IMG/VR virus record: IMGVR_UViG_3300037502_002960
Location: 19,360 to 83,359 of that record
DNA from: a virus
Reading direction: 5' to 3' (one strand)
DNA: 64,000 nt
Position 1 is the stretch's first letter; each line of letters begins with the position of its first letter. The notes beneath the pieces are model-generated. The model worked only from the letters and a program-made list of their open reading frames with translations. It did no database searches and had not been told where the DNA came from. The translations under genes and the position numbers were made by a program. Shown here piece by piece: positions 34,268 through 42,527 of this stretch.

Positions 34268-34537
34268 ATGAAAAACATTGATGTAATTAAAGCTTTTGTA
34301 AATGGAGCAGGTAAAGGAAAAAATAAAAGACTTTCTATTAAAGGTAATAAACTGTTCGACTACAATACTATTATTTGTGAAAAAACTAATAAAGGGTACA
34401 ACTTAAATAAAACAAAATACAGTAAATCAACAAGTGCCGTTCAAAGTATGTTGTCAAAAGAAATTGACTCAAATAACATTAATGGAAAAGTTACCTTGTT
34501 TGATAATGTAGAAATCAATTCAAGCGATTTAAAATAA
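34268..34537 (+). CDS. small phage protein, 89 aa
   Basis: ATG after AAGGAGATGTTAAC. Begins MKNIDVIKAFVNGAGKGKNK and has a beta-rich pattern with NLNKTKYSKSTSAVQSML; similar short proteins are common in Gram-positive phages, but I cannot name the family with certainty. Probably early, given its promoter. Confidence 0.65.
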   Translation: MKNIDVIKAFVNGAGKGKNKRLSIKGNKLFDYNTIICEKTNKGYNLNKTKYSKSTSAVQSMLSKEIDSNNINGKVTLFDNVEINSSDLK

Positions 34538-34589
34538 CTAAGGATGAAATATAGTAAAACAAAAATCAAATAGATTGGTGGACGACAAT

Positions 34590-34898
34590 ATGGAATCAAA
34601 TAATTATATTATTGAAAGAAATATTAAATCAAGAGAAGACCTTTTAAATGGTATAAAATTATTACTTGAATCATATGTAAAAAGAACGAATGAATCTGGA
34701 GATGACAAATTAATCAATCACTTCTTAGAATTAATTCAACATAGATATGATAACTTCATTGTAAGACATGAATATGTGGACGGTAATGGGCAACATGAGC
34801 CTTTAAAGGTTACAAAAATATCATATCTTATTGACCATGTATTCACTATTAAAAAAGATATAGACACTGACAAGATTGTACTTGAATCATACATTTAA
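34590..34898 (+). CDS. unknown protein, 102 aa
   Basis: ATG after GGTGGACGACAAT (an in-frame TTG at 34575 has no ribosome site). Helical then beta (ESYVKRTNESGDDKLINHF). No motif recognised. Confidence 0.5.
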   Translation: MESNNYIIERNIKSREDLLNGIKLLLESYVKRTNESGDDKLINHFLELIQHRYDNFIVRHEYVDGNGQHEPLKVTKISYLIDHVFTIKKDIDTDKIVLESYI

Positions 34899-35530
34899 AA
34901 GTTGTAAAAGGTTTCAAGCTAATAAATAAATCAAAATTCTTTTATACCTTTTATATGCATATTATATTATAGTTTTTATGCACAAACAAATATATATAGT
35001 GCACTACAAACCTATATATGCACACATAATATGCATAATACTATATATGGTATGATAAAAACATATATACACTATATATAGATTAAATCCATGAATATAA
35101 ACCATTTTTACCCATATATAGACGAATTTTTACTACACATACTACATGTAGTGTCTACATATAGGTTATACATACTACATATGGACATTTTAGCCAATTT
35201 TTGCTTAATAAAATTAACCTTTTATAAAATATATAAATTTTAGGTAAAATATATCCTAAAATTTATATAAAAGTATATATACTAATTCGTCGCCAGAAAA
35301 CGGTTCGAGTTTCTACAGACTCTTATAAAACTGGTTATGTATACCCCTATATTACCTATATGTGTGCCCAAAACCGTTTCAATTTCTACGGGTCGCCCAA
35401 TTTTCTGATTGACCCCACCCCCTAAAAGGGTTTGAGTTTTTAAAACCGTTTCAAAATTATGAACCTATATGAAGCCAGAAAAGGGTTTGAAATTTTAAAA
35501 TCAATTTGGAAAATAAAAACGATATACCCC
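34899..35530. other. non-coding stretch with short palindromes and repeats
   Basis: No gene seen. The left part (34970-35190) is full of TATATA-centred words and palindromes such as ACTACATGTAGT. The right part (35285-35500) repeats a word five times: CCAGAAAACGGTTCGAGTTT, CCAAAACCGTTTCAATTT, AAAAGGGTTTGAGTTT, AAAACCGTTTCAAAAT and CCAGAAAAGGGTTTGAAATT. These could be binding sites for a phage regulator upstream of the 35532 promoter. Confidence 0.5.
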
Positions 35531-35531
35531 G

Positions 35532-35560
35532 TTGACAAAACTAAAGATAAATGGTATAAT
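35532..35560 (+). promoter_or_regulatory. sigma-A promoter with overlapping TACCCC half-site
   Basis: TTGACA, 17 bp, TATAAT. TATACCCC ends one base before the -35 box, so a regulator of the 33-kb palindromes could act here. Confidence 0.8.
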
Positions 35561-35593
35561 TAAATCAATAAATTAGAAAGGTTGTGAAAATAA

Positions 35594-35737
35594 ATGTGGA
35601 CATGGTTTTGGTTTGTATTATGTATGATTCAAATGCCTTTAACAATGCTATTATTACATAGTTTAATTCTTGTTAAAAAGAAATATAACTATGAACAAGA
35701 ATTTAAAAGAGCTATTGATAATCATATAAAAAAATAA
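35594..35737 (+). CDS. small membrane protein, 47 aa
   Basis: ATG after AGAAAGGTTGTGAAAATAA. One strongly hydrophobic segment (TWFWFVLCMIQMPLTMLLLHS, residues 3-23) followed by a basic, soluble tail (KKKYNYEQEFKRAIDNHIKK). It has its own promoter. Small phage membrane peptides may act in superinfection exclusion or lysis control; that is speculation. Confidence 0.65.
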   Translation: MWTWFWFVLCMIQMPLTMLLLHSLILVKKKYNYEQEFKRAIDNHIKK

Positions 35738-35764
35738 AAACAAAAATTTTTATTAAAGAGACTG

Positions 35765-35793
35765 TTGACAAACGATTAAAATAATGATATAAT
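35765..35793 (+). promoter_or_regulatory. sigma-A promoter
   Basis: TTGACA, 17 bp, TATAAT; reads into the 35.8-37.0 kb unit. Confidence 0.85.
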
Positions 35794-35825
35794 TATATTA
35801 TAGAAAAGGAAAGGGAGTTATTAAA

Positions 35826-36149
35826 ATGAACGAATTAAAAGTGTATAAAAACTTAAGTCAAAATGTAAAGAATGAAATTGAAGAGAATTTAGAATTCATT
35901 TTTGAAAAATATGAATCAGTAGAATCATTAATTGAGCAAGGTGAAATTAGATTATTTAATAGAAGTCAATTAATTGAATTTCTATTCTTTGACGATAGCA
36001 ATAGTGATAAAGAGGCATTGCTAGAATTGTTAAACACAACAGATACACAAATTCAAGGATACAATGATGGATTAGATTATATCGTTCACAATAATTACGA
36101 CAACGTTTTTGAATTATCAAATGGCATGTATTTGTTTGTATGGCACTAA
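35826..36149 (+). CDS. unknown acidic protein, 107 aa
   Basis: ATG after AAAGGGAGTTATTAAA. Glu/Asp-rich helical protein (NVKNEIEENLEFIFEKYESV). No family recognised. Proteins this acidic can be DNA mimics, but there is no direct support. Confidence 0.6.
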   Translation: MNELKVYKNLSQNVKNEIEENLEFIFEKYESVESLIEQGEIRLFNRSQLIEFLFFDDSNSDKEALLELLNTTDTQIQGYNDGLDYIVHNNYDNVFELSNGMYLFVWH

Positions 36150-36262
36150 GATTGAATTCTACAAGTGCAGGCGATTCAATTATCGCTTGTACAAAGGACT
36201 ATTCAATTCAATTAAAGAAAATGATTTGATTATGAAGACAGTCTAAAAAGGAGATGAACAGA

Positions 36263-36466
36263 ATGGAAAAATTATACGCAGTTCATTTAGTAGATTTAAA
36301 AGATAATGGTCAAACGGGTTTTGATTTCTTTGAGTATGAAGAGGATGCAGATAAGCAATTAGAAAAAATCAATAGTGACATCAAAAAATATAATAAAGAA
36401 TCTGAGTTTAAAGCTGTCAAAAGACTGGTTGACTATGACTCAAAAAGAAACGCAGTAAATATTTAA
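36263..36466 (+). CDS. unknown protein, 67 aa
   Basis: The ATG at 36263 lies nine bases after AAAGGAG; an earlier ATG (36254) abuts it. Starts MEKLYAVHLVDLKDNGQT and ends with a helical region. Function unknown. Confidence 0.55.
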   Translation: MEKLYAVHLVDLKDNGQTGFDFFEYEEDADKQLEKINSDIKKYNKESEFKAVKRLVDYDSKRNAVNI

Positions 36467-36480
36467 AGGAGGTTGAAAAA

Positions 36481-36651
36481 ATGAAAGAGATTAAAACAAT
36501 TTTAAAAGGAATTGAAAAAGATTTATTAGGTAGTAAGAGACAACTTGAGAAAACTGAATATGGTTCAAAAGAATATTATTTCATTAAAGGAAGAATCTCT
36601 CAAGCAGAAAATACGATTGCTAAAATTGAAATGGTTTTGGAAGGAGAATAA
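36481..36651 (+). CDS. small coiled-coil protein, 56 aa
   Basis: ATG after AAAGGAGGTTGAAAAA, an excellent ribosome site. Entirely helical (MKEIKTILKGIEKDLLGSKR...). Function unknown; coupled between two small genes. Confidence 0.6.
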   Translation: MKEIKTILKGIEKDLLGSKRQLEKTEYGSKEYYFIKGRISQAENTIAKIEMVLEGE

Positions 36652-36654
36652 AAT

Positions 36655-37044
36655 ATGGGTGTATACAAGTTCGAAAATACAGACGTATCAAAAATGCAGG
36701 AACGAGCTACAGAATTACTAAGTCAAAACGAATTAATCTCTTTATCAGTAAGTTATCTGGTAAAACATTCCTACAAACACTTAGAGGGGAAAGATTTAAA
36801 AAATGGTAATTTGCAGTCAGAAAACACTTTAAGAGAATGGAAAACAAAAAATAAAAAGTATGACTACTATATAAAAAGAGTTATTTTGAATGATGTTATT
36901 GTTAATGCTAGAAAAGATTTTGAAAATATGAATCAAAGAGAATGTTTGGGGTACAGTGAATTTGACATTGAATGTATTGTTACTGAAATATCGGTTAATG
37001 CAAAGATTTTTATTGACATACTTAATAATAGCGATAAAGTCTGA
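36655..37044 (+). CDS. unknown helical protein, 129 aa
   Basis: ATG after AAGGAGAATAAAAT, four bases from the previous stop. Helical protein without motif (NELISLSVSYLVKHSYKHLE). Its stop codon is in a hairpin (37033-37065). Confidence 0.6.
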   Translation: MGVYKFENTDVSKMQERATELLSQNELISLSVSYLVKHSYKHLEGKDLKNGNLQSENTLREWKTKNKKYDYYIKRVILNDVIVNARKDFENMNQRECLGYSEFDIECIVTEISVNAKIFIDILNNSDKV

Positions 37045-37065
37045 TAATAAAAATCAGACTTTATC
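37033..37065 (+). terminator. 13-bp hairpin at operon end
   Basis: GATAAAGTCTGAT/ATCAGACTTTATC, perfect, seven-base loop, followed by AAAAAG rather than a U-run. It sits 11 bp before the next promoter, the same hairpin-then-promoter layout seen elsewhere here. Confidence 0.55.
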
Positions 37066-37075
37066 AAAAAGTCCA

Positions 37076-37104
37076 TTGACAAAAGATTATATAAATGTTA
37101 TAAT
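37076..37104 (+). promoter_or_regulatory. sigma-A promoter
   Basis: TTGACA, 17 bp, TATAAT. Confidence 0.85.
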
Positions 37105-37137
37105 AAATATATAAAATTTTAGATTGGAGATATTAAT

Positions 37138-37404
37138 ATGGAAATTAAACAACATGAAAACTTTACTAAAAAAGGCGGAATGATTGCCGAGGGTATTGTA
37201 AAAGAAATTATAAGAAAAGGTATTCCAACACGTATCTCTACTACATGGAAAGATTATGGTCAAGGATTATCTTGGGACGCTATATTGGTTTATTCGCACT
37301 CACTAAAAAGTGATTATCAACTATTAACACCTAAAGAATTTGAAAAAATTAATGACGGCTCAATCACAGATGAAGAGATTGAAAATATTATTGATAAATG
37401 TTAA
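37138..37404 (+). CDS. unknown protein, 88 aa
   Basis: ATG after TTGGAGATATTAAT. Contains GIPTRISTTWKDYGQGLSWD and an acidic helical end. Small alpha/beta protein with no family I recognise. Confidence 0.6.
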   Translation: MEIKQHENFTKKGGMIAEGIVKEIIRKGIPTRISTTWKDYGQGLSWDAILVYSHSLKSDYQLLTPKEFEKINDGSITDEEIENIIDKC

Positions 37405-37427
37405 AAAATAAAAAGGAGAGATTGACT

Positions 37428-37757
37428 ATGGTTAGCTATGAAAGAAAATTAGAAATTTTAGAAGAGAATGGTCGTATTAATTATGAAACGTATACTTACT
37501 TGAAATACTTTGACACTAACACTTGTGGAGTTAACGGTATGAAAGAATTGATTAAAACGTGTAATGAAAATGGTATTGAAGTATATGCAAGTGGATATAT
37601 TGCGGTAAAACAAGATTACAACGAATTGACAAAACTATACAATGTAGATGAACGCAATGTAATTTGCTTAGGCACTTACTATGGTGAATCATTATTGGAC
37701 GATGATGGCGATGAATCAATCATTGAAGACGATAGAATTTATCTGATTGTAAAATAA
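37428..37757 (+). CDS. unknown protein, 109 aa
   Basis: The ATG at 37428 follows AAAAGGAGAGATTGACT; the longer in-frame start overlaps the upstream gene and lacks a ribosome site. Acidic alpha/beta protein (GIEVYASGYIAVKQDYNELT). Function unknown. Confidence 0.6.
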   Translation: MVSYERKLEILEENGRINYETYTYLKYFDTNTCGVNGMKELIKTCNENGIEVYASGYIAVKQDYNELTKLYNVDERNVICLGTYYGESLLDDDGDESIIEDDRIYLIVK

Positions 37758-37778
37758 AAACGCAAAGGAGAAGGTAAA

Positions 37779-37997
37779 ATGAGGGCTACAGGAAACTATT
37801 TTAACTTTAAACATATAAACAATGAAGACAGAGTTTATATTGCTACAGAATTGATTTCTGATGATAATGAAGTATGTTATCTTGTATCATGGGAGGCTAT
37901 ACGAGAGGGCGAATTTATTGATAGAGTTAATACAGTAAATTATTCAAAAGAGAGTGTCGAAGACTCTTTAAAATATGAAATGTGGATTAAGCTATGA
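37779..37997 (+). CDS. unknown protein, 72 aa
   Basis: ATG after CAAAGGAGAAGGTAAA. Contains VCYLVSWEAIREGEF, which resembles the NYLIMWVAGDAVCQES segment of the short frame at 38049, so the two may be diverged copies. Function unknown. Confidence 0.55.
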   Translation: MRATGNYFNFKHINNEDRVYIATELISDDNEVCYLVSWEAIREGEFIDRVNTVNYSKESVEDSLKYEMWIKL

Positions 37998-38048
37998 TGG
38001 ACAAAAATATAATGAACCCTATTTGCAAATTTAAATCAAAAATAAATA

Positions 38049-38201
38049 ATGTGGCAGAAGATATTACCTATGGTTTTATTTAAGAAAAATGAAAGTAATT
38101 ATCTCATTATGTGGGTTGCAGGAGATGCAGTTTGCCAAGAAAGTATACCTAAGAAAGAATTTTCAAAAAACATAAAAAGTGGTATGTTTAAAATATTATA
38201 A
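38049..38201 (+). CDS. possible short protein or decayed copy, 50 aa
   Basis: ATG at 38049 without a clear ribosome site. The frame gives LPMVLFKKNESNYLIMWVAG and stops at TAA. It may be the 3-prime part of a gene whose start was lost, since an overlapping short frame precedes it (37995-38084). Confidence 0.3.
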   Translation: MWQKILPMVLFKKNESNYLIMWVAGDAVCQESIPKKEFSKNIKSGMFKIL

Positions 38202-38219
38202 TTATTTTTATAAAATCTA

Positions 38220-38248
38220 TTGACAAAAGCCTATATGTCTGTTATAAT
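38220..38248 (+). promoter_or_regulatory. sigma-A promoter
   Basis: TTGACA, 17 bp, TATAAT; 34 bp before a small gene. Confidence 0.85.
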
Positions 38249-38281
38249 ATTGTTATAGCAAACATATAGGAGGTTTTATTA

Positions 38282-38461
38282 ATGGAAAAAACATTATTAA
38301 AAGCAGGACAAAAGGTTAAAGTTTTTACAAAGATTGATATTGTTTTTGAAGGTTCAGTTTTAAATAATTTGTATAGCTCAAGTGAAAAGCTATCAATAAC
38401 TAGTGACAATAGTGTTTATAGATTTTCAAAAAATCAAGTATCAAAAATTGAATTACTATAA
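38282..38461 (+). CDS. small beta-rich protein, 59 aa
   Basis: ATG after ATAGGAGGTTTTATTA. MEKTLLKAGQKVKVFTKID suggests an SH3-like or KOW-like barrel. It has its own promoter and probably its own short transcript. Function unknown. Confidence 0.6.
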   Translation: MEKTLLKAGQKVKVFTKIDIVFEGSVLNNLYSSSEKLSITSDNSVYRFSKNQVSKIELL

Positions 38462-38496
38462 AGTTATAAAAATAATATTTTTTATTCTACAATCGC

Positions 38497-38525
38497 TTGA
38501 CAAAAGACTTATTACATGATATAAT
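38497..38525 (+). promoter_or_regulatory. sigma-A promoter
   Basis: CGCTTGACA, 17 bp, TATAAT; nearly identical over 30 bp to the promoter at 40308. Confidence 0.85.
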
Positions 38526-38584
38526 AAGATTATAGAGTTAAGATAAACAATTTGTTCAAGAAAATATGAAAAGGGGTTGTTAAA

Positions 38585-39244
38585 ATGGAAGGAAAAATTT
38601 ACAAGCAGATTGAAAATGGTAACAAAAAAGAGGTTATTAAAGCAATGATTGAACCTAGTTATGATTTTGTAGGAAAGAAATATGAGTATAATTTTGATTT
38701 TGAGAATGGCATTTCAGTCATTCATCCAGATGAAGATTTTGCAATGCCAGTTATTAACATTGAAAGCTTCATGGATGAATTACTTGAGTTTGATGAATTT
38801 ACAGATGAGGTAAACAAATGGTTGTTTGAAATAAGAAATGAGTATCTAGAAGCAAAAACAATTGACATTGTTAAAAGAAAATTCGATGAAGTAAATACAA
38901 ATGGGTATTTAACAACAAGTGGCTATACGTACAATTTCGACAATGACTTGTCAAGAGATTTCTTATACGATATTTTTGAATATGATGGTGAATCATACGT
39001 GCTTATTAGTGTGCATTATGGTGCTGATGCAAGGGGTGGATTTGGCGACACAGTGTGTTTTAAAATTAGAGATATTGATTATTTCTATGATGTACAGATA
39101 ACATATTATGACACAGAAACAGATATGGACATGACCTATTCAGACTTTGAAGAGGTTGCGGTATACGATAAGGAAACTGATACATGGACTAATAAAGAAA
39201 ATGGTAATGAGATTAATTTATACAATGTAGCTTGTGGATTTTAA
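38585..39244 (+). CDS. unknown acidic protein, 219 aa
   Basis: ATG after AAAAGGGGTTGTTAAA. Acidic alpha/beta protein with ISVHYGADARGGFGDTVCFK, which looks like a ligand or metal loop. No family recognised. Single gene under its own promoter. Confidence 0.65.
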   Translation: MEGKIYKQIENGNKKEVIKAMIEPSYDFVGKKYEYNFDFENGISVIHPDEDFAMPVINIESFMDELLEFDEFTDEVNKWLFEIRNEYLEAKTIDIVKRKFDEVNTNGYLTTSGYTYNFDNDLSRDFLYDIFEYDGESYVLISVHYGADARGGFGDTVCFKIRDIDYFYDVQITYYDTETDMDMTYSDFEEVAVYDKETDTWTNKENGNEINLYNVACGF

Positions 39245-39276
39245 AAAAATAATTAATTATAGCATGGTATAGTCTA

Positions 39277-39305
39277 TTGACAAGAGATTTTAACTATGCT
39301 ATAAT
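39277..39305 (+). promoter_or_regulatory. sigma-A promoter
   Basis: TTGACA, 17 bp, TATAAT, ending 16 bp before the TTG start codon of the next gene. Confidence 0.8.
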
Positions 39306-39321
39306 TAAAGGGGTGAAAATA

Positions 39322-39630
39322 TTGATTGATTTCAAAACCAATGAATACTTAGAGGATTTCTCTCTAGCAAAAGATTTAAATGAATCTATATATATGGATT
39401 ATTATGGAAATATGATTTTTGGTGATTTTGATATGGGAATTAGAGGTTTAGACCATAACTGTTTGATTGATGATGACAAAGAGAATTCGTTAATATTCTT
39501 GCATAATAATGGTGTTGTTAGGGTTGTACCAGAAGCATATGTTGTGCTAGTTTCTACGAGTCAATCATTATCAAAAATTCAAAAAGAAATAATTGAAGAC
39601 AATGGATATAAAATTGAAGAATATATTTGA
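39322..39630 (+). CDS. unknown protein, 102 aa
   Basis: TTG start after AAAGGGGTGAAAATA; the earlier in-frame ATG (39277) overlaps the promoter and cannot be used from it. Acidic alpha/beta protein (MDYYGNMIFGDFDMGIRGLD). Function unknown. Confidence 0.6.
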   Translation: MIDFKTNEYLEDFSLAKDLNESIYMDYYGNMIFGDFDMGIRGLDHNCLIDDDKENSLIFLHNNGVVRVVPEAYVVLVSTSQSLSKIQKEIIEDNGYKIEEYI

Positions 39631-39652
39631 CAAAACAGAAGGAGAATATAAC

Positions 39653-39805
39653 ATGAAAAACGTAAAATTAAATATGAACAGAACTTGGGGAAGAATCGAA
39701 AAAGATTTTGCAAAAACATGGGAGTTAAAAAGTTATAATCAAGGTGTAAAATCTTTAAATTTTGGCGGAAAAATTGAGGTAGGTGTAAAAAAACGTGTCA
39801 AATAA
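39653..39805 (+). CDS. small basic protein, 50 aa
   Basis: ATG after AGAAGGAGAATATAAC. Basic peptide (MKNVKLNMNRTWGRIEKDF ... VGVKKRVK). Possibly nucleic-acid binding. Overlaps the next gene by 11 bp. Confidence 0.55.
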   Translation: MKNVKLNMNRTWGRIEKDFAKTWELKSYNQGVKSLNFGGKIEVGVKKRVK

Positions 39806-40256
39806 AACAAAGTTTAATAAATTCAAGAATGATATGAGAGTGAATATGATTGCTGATAAAATTTTTAAGTATGAGATTATTAAATATCTTAATTTTGAAA
39901 TTGAAGAGAATATTAATTTTGACTTAGAGACATATGGATTAAAAAACTTAAAATTTTCTATTGAATTTAACGAAAAAAATATGAATTATAAAGGAAAACT
40001 AATTGATAACGGTTATCAAGGAGGTTCAAGAAAGTATTGCTCACTTCTTAAAGATTACTATTATGATAACAACTTTATATCAATTGACCACGACCTATAC
40101 CTGGAGTTGTTACAAGGGGAAGGTGTTGTTAATCAGAAATCATATGATAGGGTCATCAGAAAGGCTCTAGCAGTGATTGAAGAGGGTTTATCGGTTATTG
40201 CATTCGACAGTAATAATATAGTTGAATACTATGAAGATTCGTTACGTCAATTTTAA
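39795..40256 (+). CDS. unknown protein, 153 aa
   Basis: GTG start with GGTGTAAAA upstream; an internal ATG at 39834 is possible. Mixed alpha/beta (NIMFDLETYGLKN-like region and DRVIRKALAVIEEGLSV). No family recognised. Confidence 0.55.
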   Translation: MSNKTKFNKFKNDMRVNMIADKIFKYEIIKYLNFEIEENINFDLETYGLKNLKFSIEFNEKNMNYKGKLIDNGYQGGSRKYCSLLKDYYYDNNFISIDHDLYLELLQGEGVVNQKSYDRVIRKALAVIEEGLSVIAFDSNNIVEYYEDSLRQF

Positions 40257-40260
40257 AAAA

Positions 40261-40288
40261 TACACCAACTATAAATTTAGTTGGTGTA
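40261..40288. terminator. hairpin between units
   Basis: TACACCAACTA/TAGTTGGTGTA, perfect 11-bp stem, followed by AAAATATTTTAT. Weak U-tract; probably a terminator paired with the promoter 20 bp on. Confidence 0.55.
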
Positions 40289-40307
40289 AAAATATTTTAT
40301 AAATCGC

Positions 40308-40336
40308 TTGACAAAAGACTTATTATGTGTTATAAT
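40308..40336 (+). promoter_or_regulatory. sigma-A promoter
   Basis: CGCTTGACA, 17 bp, TATAAT. Confidence 0.85.
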
Positions 40337-40365
40337 TAATATATAAAGTAAAGGAGGAGTTATTA

Positions 40366-40848
40366 ATGGAAAAGACATTAATCAAATTGGTAAATAATAA
40401 GGTTACAGACAACTTTATTAACGTTAGTTCGGATGGCACAAGTTTTTGTTATATGGAAAGAAAGAAATTCAGAAGTGTTGAAGACATTAAAAAAGATGTA
40501 AAAAGAATTAGAAAAGATTTGAAAGATAAAGGAATTAAATTAGGAAAAACAGACACCTTATCAATTTTAAATGATAAAGACTATAAGTTGCTTTATGAAA
40601 AATCTATAGAAAAGTATAACAAATTATTTGATGAACTTATTACTCTTTGGGAGCAAAAATTAGAAGAAGGTATATATTATGGTTGTTCAGATGATGAATT
40701 TTTGAATAGTAAAATACTCCCTTTACAGAATGAAATAAATTCAATGTTTAATAGAAATAAAGTTTTTTATAAATACCTAAATATAGAAAATAAAATTGTT
40801 GATTTAAAATACACAAATAAAGACTATTTATTAAAATTCTACATTTAA
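40366..40848 (+). CDS. unknown helical protein, 160 aa
   Basis: ATG after AAAGGAGGAGTTATTA. Lys-rich helical protein (SVEDIKKDVKRIRKDLKDKG) with an acidic middle. No family recognised. Confidence 0.6.
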   Translation: MEKTLIKLVNNKVTDNFINVSSDGTSFCYMERKKFRSVEDIKKDVKRIRKDLKDKGIKLGKTDTLSILNDKDYKLLYEKSIEKYNKLFDELITLWEQKLEEGIYYGCSDDEFLNSKILPLQNEINSMFNRNKVFYKYLNIENKIVDLKYTNKDYLLKFYI

Positions 40849-40873
40849 ATGATATATTGGTTGATATGACTAT

Positions 40874-40905
40874 AAGCGACTATTGAATAATTTCAATAGT
40901 CGCTT
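40874..40905. terminator. 14-bp hairpin overlapping the next promoter
   Basis: AAGCGACTATTGAA/TTCAATAGTCGCTT with loop TAAT. Its right arm runs into the TTGACA of the promoter at 40904, so the hairpin DNA could also be a regulatory dyad. Confidence 0.6.
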
Positions 40906-40932
40906 GACAAAAGACTTAAATTATGTTATAAT
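40904..40932 (+). promoter_or_regulatory. sigma-A promoter of the peptidase gene
   Basis: TTGACA, 17 bp, TATAAT. Confidence 0.85.
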
Positions 40933-40984
40933 ATAAATATAGAGAGGTGATACTATTATAAAAACACAAAAAGGAGATGGGAAA

Positions 40985-42010
40985 ATGTTAAAACAGATAG
41001 ATAAAGATGTAAAATATATGGAAAAAAGATTTTTTGAACTATTAGATATTCATGGGGTTAGTGGTGACGAGGGTAGAGTAAGAGATTACCTTATCAAAGA
41101 ACTTGCTCAAACAGTTGATAAAATTAAAGTTGATAATTACGGAAACCTACTTGCAGAAAAGAAATTTAATGGTGGTAAAGGTTCGGTAGTAATGTTATCT
41201 TCACACATGGATACAGTTAGAGGCGTTTTAAATGATAGAAAAGTAATCAAAGATAATAAGGGTAATATTCATTCTAACAAAGGTGCTTTGGGTGCAGATG
41301 ATAGAGCAGGTATCGCAATCATTTTAGCAACTTATAAAAAGTTATTAAAAGAAAATGATTTTACTGGTACGGTTAAGTTTGCATTTAGCAGAGAAGAAGA
41401 AATTGGTTGTGTTGGTTCAAGTAAGATTGATAAAAATTTCTACAAAGACGTTGATTTAGCCATTGTGGTAGATAGACGTGGGAATAGTGATATTGTAGGT
41501 GGTTGTTACAGTGCATTCTGTAGTAATGCTGTAGGAGATTTTATGGAGCATGTAGCTAAGTGTAATAATTTAGATTTTAGAATGGTAGAGGGCGGTATTT
41601 CTGATGCAGTGACGTTTTCAGAAAACGGAATCAATTCTGTAAACATTAGCGCAGGATACTATAATGAACACACAGATAAAGAATATGCAAGTATTTATGA
41701 TATGGAGAAAAGTTTAGACCTTTTGATGGGAACTTTTGACATGGTTAACACCTATAAAGAAGCTTTTGGTAGTGTACCAAAAGATGGAAATGATTGGGTT
41801 GGAAAAAAATATAGTTCAGCCTACTTTGAAGATGATTATTATAATTACTACGATGATATGTGGTATGAAGAGTCAGACCCTAACGGTGAAGTATTCGCTT
41901 ATGGTGACGGTAATAACATTTATATCGAGCAAGGAGACCAACTAATAACATTAAACAAAAGCACGTTAGATTCTATTGTAACACAAATTTATATAGGGGC
42001 TGATAAATAA
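40985..42010 (+). CDS. M42/M20-type zinc peptidase, 341 aa
   Basis: ATG after AAAAAGGAGATGGGAAA. Co-catalytic zinc motifs are present in order: LSSHMDTV (His-x-Asp, residues about 75), GALGADDRAG (bridging Asp), SREEEIGCVGS (Glu pair), VVDRRG (Asp), NEHTDKEYASI (final His). Residues 1-60 resemble the start of M42/M20 aminopeptidases (SGDEGRVRDYL). The last 60 residues are acidic and phage-specific. Such a peptidase is rare in phages; it may recycle peptides, cut a host factor or act on cell-wall peptides. Confidence 0.85.
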   Translation: MLKQIDKDVKYMEKRFFELLDIHGVSGDEGRVRDYLIKELAQTVDKIKVDNYGNLLAEKKFNGGKGSVVMLSSHMDTVRGVLNDRKVIKDNKGNIHSNKGALGADDRAGIAIILATYKKLLKENDFTGTVKFAFSREEEIGCVGSSKIDKNFYKDVDLAIVVDRRGNSDIVGGCYSAFCSNAVGDFMEHVAKCNNLDFRMVEGGISDAVTFSENGINSVNISAGYYNEHTDKEYASIYDMEKSLDLLMGTFDMVNTYKEAFGSVPKDGNDWVGKKYSSAYFEDDYYNYYDDMWYEESDPNGEVFAYGDGNNIYIEQGDQLITLNKSTLDSIVTQIYIGADK

Positions 42011-42306
42011 TGAAAACAAAAAAGACGTTAAAAAGAACAAAAATGGTAAAAATTAAAGACTTTAACTTATATTATTTTGGAGAAATGATAAAAACAAAAA
42101 ACGATGATTACATGATTTATTTGAGAGGTGTAAAGCCTTGTATCGGAGGATTCACAGGGTTTTATCTAGGCGACTTTAACCACGACTTTATCAAAAGGAT
42201 TGACTTTATGTTAAGAGAGATTAGTCACAGTGATATCGCTAAACTAGATAGAAACACACTTGTATATATCGATAGTAAAAACAAAAAAATCTATGCTTTA
42301 AAATAA
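42010..42306 (+). CDS. unknown protein, 98 aa
   Basis: ATG overlaps the stop of the peptidase gene by one base. Basic N-terminus (KTKKTLKRTKMVKIKDF), then beta-rich. Coupled to the peptidase but not recognised. Confidence 0.6.
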   Translation: MKTKKTLKRTKMVKIKDFNLYYFGEMIKTKNDDYMIYLRGVKPCIGGFTGFYLGDFNHDFIKRIDFMLREISHSDIAKLDRNTLVYIDSKNKKIYALK

Positions 42307-42314
42307 AGGGTTAA

Positions 42315-42452
42315 TTTTACTTTCTGAGCAGGTAGCTTAAACAGAGAAATATAATATACTTAATAATAATATATAAATTAAATAAATAATATATTAAGAC
42401 ATATATAGTATATTATATTTCTCTACTTTGACTACCTTCTAAAAAAGTAAAA
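42315..42452. repeat. long inverted repeat, copy 3
   Basis: TTTTACTTTCTGAGCAGGTA to 42358 pairs with the right arm ending TTCTAAAAAAGTAAAA (42409-42452), with an AT-only centre. Arms match the copies at 18.1 and 18.4 kb (GCAGGTAGCT, AGAGAAATATAATATA). It lies 8 bp after a stop and 18 bp before a promoter, 24 kb from its relatives. Confidence 0.85.
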
Positions 42453-42469
42453 ATAATTATCATAATCTA

Positions 42470-42498
42470 TTGACAAAAGTATAAAATAATGATATACT
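42470..42498 (+). promoter_or_regulatory. sigma-A promoter of the SprT-like gene
   Basis: TTGACA, 17 bp, TATACT. Confidence 0.8.
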
Positions 42499-42527
42499 AT
42501 ATATATAATAACATAAGAGGTGATAAC

